Of a stretch of 64,000 nucleotides of DNA, positions 41,233 through 52,566 are shown one piece after another (position 1 is the stretch's first letter; the number at the start of each line of letters is the position of its first letter). A model generated the notes under the pieces. The model worked only from the letters and a program-made list of their open reading frames with translations. It was not told the origin of the DNA and searched no databases. This DNA is from Entamoeba invadens IP1 (lineage: Eukaryota; Evosea; Mastigamoebida; Endamoebidae): NCBI RefSeq assembly GCF_000330505.1, contig NW_004440383.1, positions 157,355-221,354 on the forward strand, given 5' to 3'. Position numbers and translations under genes: made by a program.

Positions 41233-41385
41233 AAAGGGTGTTAAAAAAGTGTTGAAATTGTACGAATATTTTGAGTATAATTTTGCTAACAAATCGGGAA
41301 AATTGGGATAAGTGGACATTGAATTTTTTCAGAAACCCTTAGAAAAAGACCTGAACTCAAAAGAACTATCAAATGCACAACTCGC

Positions 41386-42237
41386 ATGTCAAAGCTGTAT
41401 GTGTGTAACCTTTCCTACTCAACGAAGGAGAGTGATTTAGAGAAGTTCTTTGCATCGTTTGGAAATATCAAAAGCTGCAAGTTGATGATAAGCCGTGGAT
41501 ACTCGAAAGGGTTTGGATTTGTCGAGTACGAGACGGAGGATGACGCGAAAAAGGCGCTTGCTGCGAATGAAACTGAGTTCATGGGCCGTAAGTTGCGCAT
41601 TGATATTGCACGCCCCCCAAGAGAACGCCATGAGTCTGCTCAACAAGGTTCCCAAGAAGGAGATAATGAGAGACGTGACGAGAGAAGTGGAGCACCACGC
41701 CGATATGGAGGGTATAGAAACTATGAGAACAGATACAACAGAAACTACGAGAGAAGTTATGAGAGACCATACCAACGAAATGATGGAGAAGTCAGAGAAT
41801 ATAGAAGTTATCAGAGAAGACCATATAACCCAAATTACGAGAGACGCTACGAGAGAAGAAATTATGATAATGAATATGAGAGAAGACCTTATGAAGGACA
41901 TTATCAACGTAAACCATATTATACAAGACCTTACAAAAAAGAGGAAGAGAACGTCGAAGTGTCAGACACTTTTGTCTTTGTGAAAAATTTGCCGTATTCT
42001 GTCGACGACGCTCAACTCGCGGAGGTCTTTGCGAAGTATTCAGTGAAGAAAGCAGTGATTGCACACTTCAATAAAGGAACTAAAGTGCTCAGCAAAGGGT
42101 TTGGATTTGTCGAACTGGAGAGTAAGGAGAAGCAACAACTTGCGATTACAGAAATGAACAATTTCGTGATAGAGAACAGAAACATCACCGTCGTTGCGGC
42201 GTTCAAGAGACAAGAAGAACAGACTGTCAAAAATTAA
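41386..42237 (+). CDS. RNA-binding protein with two RRMs and an Arg/Tyr-rich linker
   Basis: A 283-aa intronless protein. RRM1 starts at residue 2 (KLYVCNLSY as RNP2, KGFGFVEYE as RNP1) and spans 1-76. RRM2 spans about 192-275 (FVFVKNLPY and KGFGFVEL). Between them is a linker of about 110 residues of Arg, Tyr, Asn and Glu with repeated YERRY/NYERSYERPY units. It is low-complexity and probably disordered, of the kind that supports RNA condensation. The layout resembles shuttling SR-like or hnRNP-like proteins; no specific ortholog is claimed. Confidence 0.88.
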   Translation: MSKLYVCNLSYSTKESDLEKFFASFGNIKSCKLMISRGYSKGFGFVEYETEDDAKKALAANETEFMGRKLRIDIARPPRERHESAQQGSQEGDNERRDERSGAPRRYGGYRNYENRYNRNYERSYERPYQRNDGEVREYRSYQRRPYNPNYERRYERRNYDNEYERRPYEGHYQRKPYYTRPYKKEEENVEVSDTFVFVKNLPYSVDDAQLAEVFAKYSVKKAVIAHFNKGTKVLSKGFGFVELESKEKQQLAITEMNNFVIENRNITVVAAFKRQEEQTVKN

Positions 42238-42561
42238 GTACCTTTGGTTTTCTATGGCTTTATTCATTGTCCGTATACTTCATTTCTCGATTCTATTTTA
42301 ATAGTTTCATTCTAGTTTTTTTTAACTTAATGGTTAAACCATACAATAATAGTAAAAGGAACTATTAAGATATGTTTTGTTGACGACTACTGTGATGGAT
42401 TTTTTGACGCACTCAAATAGGAAAGAAATAGAATAGTAAATCAATGAGAAGAGAAGTAATAATGAATAGTAAAATGGTTCAATAAAGTATTACTCGAGAA
42501 TTTGTCCATTTGAGTTGATGGACAAACTAAAAATACACACAACTCGAATTACCAAACAAAA

Positions 42562-44424
42562 ATGCCTAAAGAACACTTGAAGCTCTGGCGAAACGTTACA
42601 CCACCAACAACACTGGATGAAAATATCTCCGAAAGTACCCCAAACGTCATCATGAAGCTTGAAAAATCTAAAGTCCCACCCCCGTCTCTGACATCACTTT
42701 TAACGACAAAATTTTCGACAACGTATAACAAATGCTCCGATACAATCAATTTTTCAACATTCATCTCAAAGAGAGTACTGACGTTTCCATCAACACCAGC
42801 GACGGGAAAGGAAAACGAGAATTACGATTTGATAGTTACTGTTGACGATATGTTTGGCTCATTCTATTCGAAATCGTTTGTCGCTGTTTACTTGTTTGAA
42901 ACACTTTTATGAGAATTATTCATTTGTAGAACATCAATGAGAGTGGAGAGCGCTTATCGAGTTATTGGGATGCTTGGTAGAGGGTCTTTTGGCCAAGTCT
43001 TCAGGTGTGTTGATATGAACACCAAGCAATTAGTTGCGCTTAAAATATTGAAGAACCAATTGGTATACTTAAGGCAAGGGATGCTCGAAATCACTGTCCT
43101 TACGATATTGAACGACTTTTATAACACTGAGTCCGAATCAAATACAGTGAAAATGTTGGACCACTTTGTACAAGAAGGACATTTGTGTATTGTCTTTGAA
43201 CTTCTGTCACTTAATTTGTATGATGTGCTGAACCAAAATGGGTTTCATGGGTTTCCATACAATTTCAATAGAAGTGTTGCAAAGCAACTTTTGCACTCTC
43301 TTAATGTACTCCATAGAAATGGTATTGTACACTGTGACTTGAAGCCTGAAAACATTTTACTAGTCGAGTTTGTTCTTAAGAATTGAGAAGTTGAATACAA
43401 CGAATGGGGACTCAATGATAGCGGATCGTCTAAAATTCGGTTGATTGATTTTGGGAGTTCGTGCTTTGTAGAGACGCCTTTGTACACATACATCCAATCG
43501 CGACACTACCGATCACCGGAAGTGATATTGGGAATACCATATTCAACGGCAATTGATATGTGGAGTCTTGGGTGTGTAGTGGCCGAACTCTTTTTTGGGA
43601 TCACCCTCTTTGCGGGGAGTTCCGAGTACAATCAACTCGTGAAGATCACTTCGCTACTTGGAGAGATTGATAACTCGATATTGGAAAAGGGGAGTAAAAC
43701 GCTTGAATTTTATATGAAAGAGGGAGACACGTATCGACTTAAAACACAGAGCGAGTACGAGAGAACGATGAACGTGCATGTAGCTTATAATAAGTCATAT
43801 TACCAAGAGACGAGTCTTGAAGAGATAGTCAGAAGTTGCTCGGAGGCTGTTGAAATGGACGAGAACGAAACGACGAATTTACTCGACTTCTTGCGGCGGG
43901 TGTTTGTATATGACCCGAGTAAGCGGATGAGTGCAGTGGAAGCATTAGAACACCCATTTATTGGTGGGAAGAAAGGGAAAGGACGAACGGTAGTAACATT
44001 AATCAAGCGAGAGAATGTGAGTGGTTCAAGAATCGAAGAAATATTGTATGGAGGAGAGAAACCGAATTGGAACACCGCGGAAGCATACTACGAAGTCTTT
44101 CTGAAAGCACTACAGAAGGGATTTGTTTTGAATGTGCTCGACCCAAACCCATTTGCTTCGCCAAGTATTTTTGCGTTCTCACGCGAAGTGGCCGGGTTGT
44201 CTGAGGACGAACGGAGTGTCAGTCGGATGGAGTTTGAAAAGATCCCATATATGGTCCAACGGAAAGTAGAAGTCAAAAGCGAAGAGAAATCACCGGAAAT
44301 TGTTGTTGCAACAGGAACAAAGGGAGTCTACGATGAAGCAATTCTGGCGTATTATGAAGACGACAATCCACCTAAGGACTCACCAGGGGTAAGGAACTTT
44401 TATTCACCCGCTGATTACTACTGA
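42562..44424 (+). CDS. DYRK-family dual-specificity protein kinase
   Basis: 584 aa from exons 42562-42875, 42930-43367 and 43422-44424; both introns are 54 nt, GTTTGT...TAG. An N-terminal regulatory region (about 1-115) is followed by the kinase domain (about 120-450). The Gly loop is GRGSFGQVF and the catalytic Lys is in VALKILKN. HCDLKPENILL is present, and IDFGSSC (DFG) is restored by exon joining. The activation segment YTYIQSRHYRSPEVILG contains the Y-x-Y pair typical of DYRKs, which autophosphorylate the second Tyr. The C-terminal about 130 residues are unrecognised and may be regulatory. All catalytic residues are intact. Confidence 0.9.
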
Positions 44425-45232
44425 TTGCTCAGGTAGTCTTTTTAATTAATGTTGTGTATGTTTGTCAACTGTTTGGGATGAATCAATGATTTATTTGTGT
44501 TTTGAATATAGGTGATGACTTAGTTTGACTATTGATACAATAACTTGAATAAACAAAGAAAATAGTTTGTAATGTCGAGTTATTCTACTGTGTGAAAAAT
44601 TTTTCAAACCATTTTTCTTTCAATGAAATGAAGTATTTCAAAATAACTACAAGTGTATTTACTATTATACATGGAAAAAATAATTCCAGTTTATATACTC
44701 AAAAAGAAGAAAACAAAATGGTTTGAGAAATACATAATTAACCATTTTTGTTTTGTCTGTAATAAGACTCTATTGATGTAAGAAAACATCTGTTTTCATT
44801 GTCGAAAAACAATTATTTGGAAAAAGAACATCTATTAATAACTAGACTCTTTGGTTTTCTTTTTTTCCTTCTTTCTATTCTTAAATACACATTTTAATTA
44901 AAATTATAGTATATAAACCATATTGAAATTCAATAAAAGTAACCTTTTTTCTTAAATAAATAAGAAAAAAAGACCCTTTTTGAGAAAAAACAAAATAATC
45001 CCGTCCAATCGGTAATAAAAATGTGCAATATAATTGTGTTATACCAATATAAAACTTAATTATAACAGCTGTGCCTCTTCGATACCAAAGATTTTGGCCA
45101 TATAACACCCCAACGAATCATTGAAAAAAATCATCAAATTATCATTCTACAATCTTCTCTAATTCTCTGTTCTTCCAGATCCTCTCCTCCGCTTCCTCTA
45201 ACACTTCAACGAACTCGAATTCTGAATTGTAG
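44425..45232. other. AT-rich spacer, nothing clear
   Basis: 808 bp between same-strand genes. A 14-nt inverted pair (TTTCAAACCATTTT near 44602 and AAAATGGTTTGAGA near 44717) is the only structure seen. The last 80 bp before 45233 are less AT-rich and probably hold the 5' UTR and promoter of the carboxyltransferase gene. Confidence 0.5.
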
Positions 45233-48200
45233 ATGCAAAACAGCGAGGAGGAACTCTTTGCCGAAATTGCTTCAATTGATTTTCTTAAGTTCTCATTCAA
45301 CTCCCGGTCGTACGAACAACAACTGAAGGACGCTTATAAACGCTCTGGCCACGTATGTGGCGTCACATGCTTACTCCGCTACATAGGCGTTTGTTACTCT
45401 CCGATTGACTTCCATTTCATTCAAACCGGCTGAACTTACGAATAGGGTATTAAGGTGGTATGGCTCCGTCACGAGTTCGACTTTATCGGTGGGTCCCTTG
45501 GCTGTGCTGAAGGAGAAAAGTTATGTCGTGGTATAGAGCACGCCATCAACGAGAAACTTCCCGTCGTCATTGAAATTCGTTCTGGTGGGGCTCGAATGCA
45601 AGAAGGGACCCTCTCCTTAATGCAAATGGCGAAAGTCAGTGTTGCGGTCCAAGCACTTAAAGGACGACATCTTCCGTTGATTACTGTGTTCCAAGACCCA
45701 ACATTTGGAGGGACAACGGCGTCATATGCCATGCAGTCTGATATACGTATAGGGGTACATGGCACACGAATTGGATTTGCTGGTGAGAAAGTCATCTTGA
45801 ATACTGTGTATCGAATGAATCAAGAGAAGTATGACCAAAATTGTCCAAAAGGGTTTCAAACGACTCAATTTCTATATGACCATGGGCAATTAGATATTGC
45901 CACTTCAGCCGATGAACTCGACACAACAGTCGTCCGGATTTTGAAAATTCTGTTAGCAAAAAGCACGGGAGTGACCGTGGAAAAACCCGTTCAGAACGAA
46001 GAACCAACTCATCACGAGTATTTGTTTAATTACAACGACTCTCGAAGGGAAGACAGAGTACAAGGCATTGATATCTTGAATAAAGTCTTTGACGGATTTA
46101 TCGAATTACATGGAGATGGGAAAGTCGGGTCTGATAAGTGTGTTTGTGGTGGTCTTGCCACGTTTAAAGGGTATCCAGTGATGGCCATTTGCATGAAGAA
46201 AGGCCACAACCCAAACGAAATGATTGACTCCAACTTTGGAATGGCGACGCCAGCGGGATATCGTACTGCGTCGCGTTTGATGAAGTTGGCCGAGCAGTTT
46301 GGTCTTCCTGTAATTACATTAGTGGACACTCCGGGGGCTTATCCGTCGTTTGAAAGTGAAATAGAAGGACAGCCGGAGGCTATAGCGTATTCCCTTGTAA
46401 CTATGGCATCTCTTCGAGTACCTATTATAACACTATTTGTAGGGGAAGGAGGAAGTGGTGGAGCTCTAGGAATTGCTATGGGGAATACCATAGGGATGTT
46501 ATCTGGTGGGTATTATGGTGTAATAACCCCTGAAGGAGCCGCAAGTATTCTCTGCAAATACACCACTGAAGAAGAAAAGATCGCGAAGTTCCAGACTGAT
46601 TGTGCTGAAATAGCAAAGAAGCAAGGGATCTACTGTGTAGACTTAAAGCGCCTTGGGGTGATCGACGAAATCATCGACGAAGTTCCAAATGAGAATTACA
46701 AGAACTTCCCAATTTTGTTGAAGAGAGTGTCAAGCTTCATCCAAGGAGCTTTGTCGACGTTGGTTGGGATGCAACCCGGTGAATTGGTTTCGAGTCGAAT
46801 GAAAAAGTTCCGGTTGATGGGGATCTATGGTCACTGCAATATAACACCACGAGATATGTCGCCCGTTCCAAAACTCGGAGGTGCTACTCCTGCGCCGGTG
46901 ACACCATATAAAGCAGCACCAACGCCACAAAACAATGTACTGACTCAAAGTGGGAACATAGCAGGACTTGTTTCATTTATAGCGGGAGTTACAGTGAATG
47001 CTCCTGTCTCAAGCCGAAAGGGAAATGTCCCCTCCGACTGCTTTGTATTGAAAAGACTAGTCCCAGAAAAGGTTATTAAAGTAGCTCGTGAGGACAGTGC
47101 AAAAGGGATTTTGGATAGTAAGGGTCCTGAAGAGTTGATGAAATGGGTCCAGAGCAGAAAGGAACTTTTGATCACAGACACCACAATGAGAGACGCCCAA
47201 CAGTCATTAATAGCTACACGAGTACGAACTGCCGATTTATTAACAGTTGCAGAGGAACAAGGAACTCAACTTGATGGAGCATTTTCGATGGAAATGTGGG
47301 GAGGCGCGACGTTTGATGTGTGTTACAGTTTCTTGCACGAGTCACCATGGGAGAGATTACGACTGTTGCGAGAGAAGATACCAAATGTGATGTTCCAGAT
47401 GTTGTTGCGTGGGAGAAATGCAGTTGGGTATATGAACTACCCCGAGAACTTAATCAAAGAGTTTGTGAATCAGTCTGCGACGATTGGCATCGATGTCTTC
47501 AGAATATTTGATTGTTTCAATGACATCAATTCGATGGAAACGTGTGTCAAAGCGGTAAGAGAAGCAAACAAGGTAGCGCAGTGTTGCATATGCTTTACCG
47601 GCGATTTCATGAGTCCGGAGGAGAAGATATACACATTGGACTATTACAAGGGAGTTGCTAAGAAGATCACAGAAATCCAAGCTCACTGCATTTGTATCAA
47701 AGACATGGCTGGGCTCTTTAAACCACAGATGGCTGTGCCATTCTTAAAGGCTTTGAGAGAAGTCACGGACCTTCCTATTTTCTTCCATTCCCATAACACC
47801 AGTGGCACTATGTTGAACACTTTAATTGCACTTTCTGCGGCGGGAGTAGCGGGGGTCGATGTTGCTCTTCCATCAATGAGCGATTGCACTTCACAGCCAT
47901 CAATGGGCGCTTTACTCGCGTGTTTGGAAGGAGGCGAGCGTGCTCCGAAAATAGATTACCGTAAATTGGAGCGCGTCGACTCGCAGTGGAGAAGCATCCG
48001 TTCGCTCTACTTTAACAACGAAAGTGGAATGAAGGGTGGAACAACGCGAGTGTATGAACATCAAATGCCCGGTGGACAGTACTCCAATTTACAGGCGCAA
48101 TGCAAAGCACTTGGGTTATGGGATCGATGGGATGAAATCACACAGATGTATGCAGATGTCAATAAAGTGTTAGGGGACATCATCAAAGTAACACCGTCGA

Positions 48201-49015
48201 GCAAAGTTGTTGGTGATTTGGCACTCTTCTTAGTGAACAAAGGATTAAAAGCTAGTGATGTAATGGATAAAGACGTTCACATAGAATTTCCTGAGAGTGT
48301 GATAGGGTTGGCTAGTGGCAAACTTGGATATCCACACAAAGGGTTTCCGGAAGGATTTGTTGAGAGAGTGTTGGCGAAGAAAGTAGTGGTTCATGAAGAT
48401 CCGGCGCCTTACGAATTCAATACGGCGCGCTCTTATTTGCAAGGGAAGTATGGGAGAAACTTCAAAATGGAGGAAGTTGTGAGTTACGGGTTATATCCAA
48501 AACAATATGAGGCGTTCTTAGAGTTCCACAAAAAGAATGGAGGAGACTATTTATTGACATTGCCATCAATGGTGTTCTTCTTTGGAATGAATGTGAATCA
48601 AAGCATTACCGTTGTTCCTTGTGATAAACAAAGGTACGACGATGTCAACATCAAATTGATTCGTATTGGGCCAATCAACTTGGATGATGTCAGACCTTTG
48701 TTCTTTGTCGTGAATGGTAGTCGTCACGATGTTAAAGTGCAAGAAGGTGTTTGCAAGCGATGCATGTTACAACCGGCAGATCCTAAGAATCAGACGCACA
48801 TAGGATCTCCACTGAGTGGAAATGTTGGGAATGTGACCGTGAAAGAAGGCGATGAAGTGTTGAAAGGTGCTCCAATAATGACAGTTGAAGCTATGAAAAT
48901 GAAGATTACAGTGGGTGCTCCATTCAGAGGGATAGTCAAAAAAATCATGGCTGCTGAAGAAGCAAAAGTAGAGAATGGAACACTTCTAGCTATAATAACC
49001 CCTCTCGATAAGTAA
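45233..49015 (+). CDS. Fused carboxyltransferase / pyruvate-carboxylase-type protein with biotin domain (acetyl-CoA transcarboxylase)
   Basis: 1,241 aa from exons 45233-45388 and 45446-49015 (57-nt intron GTTTGT...TAG). Residues about 20-460 are the bacterial-type acetyl-CoA carboxylase carboxyltransferase beta then alpha halves (FDFIGGSLGCAEGEK, RSGGARMQEG, FGGTTASYAMQSD, VDTPGAYPSFESE, GEGGSGGALGIAMGN). A Pro/Ala linker is followed by the pyruvate carboxylase/oxaloacetate decarboxylase domain (about 640-1120: DTTMRDAQQSL, FRIFDCFNDI, CIKDMAGLFKP, FHSHNTSGT with metal-binding His). The C-terminal biotinyl domain contains EAMKMK. No biotin carboxylase domain is present. This matches the amitochondriate-type enzyme reported for Entamoeba and Giardia that moves CO2 from oxaloacetate to acetyl-CoA, yielding pyruvate and malonyl-CoA in the cytosol, here without ATP. 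Confidence 0.93.
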
Positions 49016-49107
49016 GTCTTTATTATTTAAAAGTTAATAGTATTAATATATTCACTTCAAATCAATTAACGAAATATAAATTAACTTAAAACTATATATA
49101 TATAGTT

Positions 49108-50670
49108 TCACTCGATTTTTGTTGTCACATACAAATCACCACAACCTACTCCATCGCATTTTGGAAGACCAAATCCATCAAATTTATAACATGCGTTATT
49201 TTCAATTGAAATGTTTAATGATATACTCTCACCAGAAAGCAATGTAATTGGAATGTCTGTCGTCATCCCTTCACATCCTTTTTCAAAGTGCAACACACAC
49301 GACAAGTCACTCTCATCTTTTCTTTGAAAGAAATCGTGCTTCGAGGTGTATACTATTTCAAACGTTTTTGTTGTTCCATTGTCAAGAAACGATAAGACGT
49401 TTGAAGACCGTTCGAGAAAGCCTCTTTGAATAGGAATAGAGTAAACACCCCCATCAATTTGCGCCTCAACATTTCCACCAATCATTACACATTCCAAAGG
49501 AACACATACTTCAATACTTCGTGTTGTTTCAATTTGTTTGTTTTGAAGTATAGAGTCTGGGTGTGGAGGGTCTCCTTGTGCTTGTGTTGTGTCGAACTGG
49601 CTCAACTTCTGCTCTAATAAGGCACTCTTTGTTTTTTCTTCTTCCAATAATGCTTTAATCTTCTCTTCTCGATTAAGTGTAATCTGGAGTTCACTTTGAA
49701 GTCTCTCAATTTCACTTTTCTGTTTCTCGTTTTCGTCGATGAGGGGCTGTGTGTCATCACCAGTGTCGTCAAACAATTTTTCGACGAAGCGATACTCTCC
49801 TCTCCAAAACTCGACTTTCTCTTCCGCTCGTTTTGTCTCACTCTTCTGGTGTTGGTTTTCCAATTCCAAGCTAGATATTCGTTTCAATAAATCGTCGACA
49901 AGTTGTTGATCATTCATTAATGGAGTCGATGCACTTTGTGTGACTAATGGCGAAGCACTTTGTGTTATTTTTGGACGAGTGTCTTGTACTACTTCATTTT
50001 CTTTTTTCTCATGTTTTAGACTTTTAAAGAGCGACTTTGTTTGCTTTGTCGCCTTCTGTGAAGCTTTTGATTCCTCTTCGAATAGCAACACTTTTTGTGG
50101 AATTTTTAATTGTTCTTTTTGGTGCGGACTTTCTTTGGGAACGGGCAACGTTTGAGCTAACTGTTTTGCAGCATCTTTCTTTTCTTCATCAATTTGTTTT
50201 TCAAGTTCTTGAAGGTCATCAGTGATATCTAAATCCATGTCGTCATTAGTACTTTCAGATAAGATGTCTCCCAACTCTGCAGACTTCGAATTGTTTTCAT
50301 GAAGGGAATACATCACTTCCTCGACCTTTTTAACATCAACACTTTTGTTCAATCGAGTCATTGCACTGTTCAAATCCTTCATAGAGTCGGAAACCTTTTT
50401 CTTCGCTCTTAAATTCTCAATTTCAAGTATTTGGCTCTCCAAATTGATTATAAAATTTTGGGTCTCGCTTACCGCTTTTTCGTACATCTTTTTCTTTTTC
50501 AAGTGGACAGTTGCACCTTCTTTGTCATTATTAATATAACACTGTTTTGAGAGCTTGAGTTCCTCACTAATTATCTGTGTGTCATGGTCAATTTTTAGCT
50601 TCAGAAATTTGATCCGTTCTTGAGTCTTAGCAACCGCCTTTTTTTGTCTTGATCGATAATAAAAATCCAT
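49108..50670 (-). CDS. ESCRT-III Snf7/CHMP4-like protein fused to a DnaJ C-terminal domain
   Basis: A single 520-aa frame, no intron. Residues 1-170 follow the Vps32/CHMP4 pattern: a basic alpha-1/alpha-2 hairpin (AKTQERIKFLKLKIDHDTQI, HLKKKKMYEKAVSETQNFI), LNSAMTRLNKSVDVKKVEEVM, then the acidic DLQELEKQIDEE and a Leu-Pro-x-Pro end (TLPVPK) as in CHMP4 tails. Residues about 175-375 are charged linker and coiled coil. Residues about 384-520 match the two-part substrate-binding domain of type II DnaJ proteins: a VCVPLECVMIGG strand, IPIQRGF, then HDFFQRKDESDLSCVLHFEK, FDGFGLPK and GDLYVTTKIE at the very end. There is no J domain and no zinc-finger domain. Proposed role: membrane remodelling with client or chaperone tethering (inference). 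It is convergent with the carboxyltransferase gene. Confidence 0.82.
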   Translation of the reverse strand: MDFYYRSRQKKAVAKTQERIKFLKLKIDHDTQIISEELKLSKQCYINNDKEGATVHLKKKKMYEKAVSETQNFIINLESQILEIENLRAKKKVSDSMKDLNSAMTRLNKSVDVKKVEEVMYSLHENNSKSAELGDILSESTNDDMDLDITDDLQELEKQIDEEKKDAAKQLAQTLPVPKESPHQKEQLKIPQKVLLFEEESKASQKATKQTKSLFKSLKHEKKENEVVQDTRPKITQSASPLVTQSASTPLMNDQQLVDDLLKRISSLELENQHQKSETKRAEEKVEFWRGEYRFVEKLFDDTGDDTQPLIDENEKQKSEIERLQSELQITLNREEKIKALLEEEKTKSALLEQKLSQFDTTQAQGDPPHPDSILQNKQIETTRSIEVCVPLECVMIGGNVEAQIDGGVYSIPIQRGFLERSSNVLSFLDNGTTKTFEIVYTSKHDFFQRKDESDLSCVLHFEKGCEGMTTDIPITLLSGESISLNISIENNACYKFDGFGLPKCDGVGCGDLYVTTKIE

Positions 50671-51059
50671 TGAACAGCTTTTTCGAGTTTCAGTGTTTCA
50701 ATAAAAATCGTTTATTCATAGTTATTCATTTATTGTAATGATTGTTTTTCTAACATCATTACACTTCTTTAAATTGTAAATCAAATTCACTTCTATAAAA
50801 TAGTTAATTCAATATTAAATTTTAATATGAGATAAGAAACTATATATTTAAGTAAATTAAATTATAAATATATAGTTTTAGTTCAACTATAAATAGTAAA
50901 TAATATACTACTAATTAAAGGTTCAAAAATGGTTAATATTTCTATTACTATGTTATACACAGAAATTACTTGTGTTTTAATTAGTCCAAATTCCCGTCAG
51001 TTTAGTAGAAAATACCGTAAATACAATTCTATCGCTTTTTCAATCTTAAAAAGCAAAGT
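50671..51059. other. Divergent AT-rich spacer
   Basis: 389 bp between the Snf7-DnaJ gene and the CaaX GTPase gene, read in opposite directions. It presumably holds both promoters; no distinct element was recognised. Confidence 0.5.
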
Positions 51060-52073
51060 ATGGCGCAAGAAGCCGTTAAAGTTGTTGTCATTGGAGATCA
51101 AGCAGTCGGGAAGACATGTATATCCTCCCGCTTTGTTGATGGGACGTTTAAACAAGACGAGAAGTCGACTATAGGTGCATCGTTCGCGACAACATTTTTG
51201 CCTATAGATGGTAACAACATGAAGATTGTTATGTTTGTTATGTTTTTTTTTCATGTGATATGACAAATGTTATATATAACATACTTAATAATATTTTGGT
51301 TTTATTTGATATAGAAATAACTATTAGATGGGATACTGGTTTGGTTTTAGAATAATTAATTATTAATATACTATAAGAAGTACTAATTTTAATAAATATA
51401 AGTTTATTCATAAGACTAATGGAATATTAGAATTGTATAATATATATTATAACAAATAATGACTTGAAGCTGGACAAGAGGTTTGTGTTCCACTACTCTT
51501 CAACACATAGAGTTAACTCAATGTACTCACAACATTAGAAGTATCGTAGTATGGTCGGAATGTATTATAGGTTAGTCTTTAATGAATAATCAAATAATAA
51601 GTGACACGTAGAGGAGCAAATGTGGCGTTAATATGTTATGATATTACATCTCAATCTTCATTTGATTCGTTGGAAGGGTGGTACACAGATTTAATGAAAA
51701 CTGCATTACCTGATGTTTCTATAGCTATCGTTGGAAACAAATTGGATTTGGAGTACATGAGAGTCATTAGCGCTGCTCAAGGATCTGCTTTTGCCGAGAA
51801 GCACAATGGGCTATTTTTCGAAGTCTCTGCACAGAGTGGAGCCAGTTTGTTAATATTGAATGTTAATACATTCTTTGTTGTTTTGTATCATTATTCCATG
51901 CCGTTAGACTCTTACACTAAACATTAGATGTTATGGAAATGTTCACCGAGGCCGTTAAAAAATCCAAAACACAGCCTCCAGACCCACAAGCACAAAAAAA
52001 CAATGACAAAGTCAATGTTGAAAAAGAACCGCCAAAAGAACCATCTCGCAGACGCTTTTGTTCTCTGTTCTAA
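51060..52073 (+). CDS. Ras/Rab-like small GTPase with CaaX box, six exons including two 11-nt microexons
   Basis: 201 aa from exons 51060-51232, 51328-51338, 51470-51480, 51539-51570, 51612-51844 and 51928-52073. The P-loop is GDQAVGKT and the effector region is KSTIGASFATTF. The G3 motif is assembled from exon 2 (A-TGG-GAT-ACT-G) and exon 3 (CT-GGA-CAA-GAG), giving WDTAGQE. Exon 4 gives KYRSMVGMYYR, G4 is GNKLD, and G5 is VSAQSG (Gln in place of the usual Lys). The body is Rab-like, but the C-terminus is basic (SRRRF) and ends CSLF, a CaaX prenylation box, rather than Rab-type double Cys. Two intron positions coincide exactly with those in the Rab gene at 35203. Total length closes in frame. 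Confidence 0.88.
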
Positions 52074-52143
52074 CCTTTTAATTCACAATGTTTACTTAGT
52101 TTTGGTTTAATAGAATATTAATAGAACAATTATTACACTAGGG

Positions 52144-52243
52144 NNNNNNNNNNNNNNNNNNNNNNNNNNNNNNNNNNNNNNNNNNNNNNNNNNNNNNNNN
52201 NNNNNNNNNNNNNNNNNNNNNNNNNNNNNNNNNNNNNNNNNNN
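52144..52243. other. Assembly gap (100 N)
   Basis: A run of exactly 100 unknown bases, a conventional scaffold gap of possibly arbitrary length. Genes on either side appear complete. Confidence 0.99.
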
Positions 52244-52566
52244 CTCACTCCCCCTTCTGTAATTATTTTTATCGTATTATATCTATAATACAATATTAAC
52301 ATTTATATCAAAACCTTCTTATTATAATTATAATAATAAATTAATAAGAAACCAACATGTTTTTTTATTTCTTAAACAAATTAAATTACTAGTAAAAATA
52401 AACTATAAAGTATAGTTCGAGAATCTAATTATAGAAATATGTCAAACTATTTATAACTATAAAAGAAGTCGAAATAATTTGACTTATAACATAAAAAACG
52501 GAATAAAATCCAAATGGAAAAATTGAAAAAGTGAAAAAACATGAAAAGGAAAACTATCAAAAAGCA
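52244..52566. other. AT-rich spacer after the gap
   Basis: 323 bp upstream of the sphingolipid-synthase-like gene; no other gene seen. Confidence 0.5.

Noticed and set aside
41437..41983. Large alternative frames across the Arg/Tyr-rich linker
   Set aside because: They arise from the repetitive purine-rich codons of the two-RRM protein; the RRM frame is decisive.
52074..52566. A gene spanning the N gap
   Set aside because: The GTPase ends with a CaaX and stop before the gap, and the next gene has its own ATG after it; no open frame enters the gap from either side.
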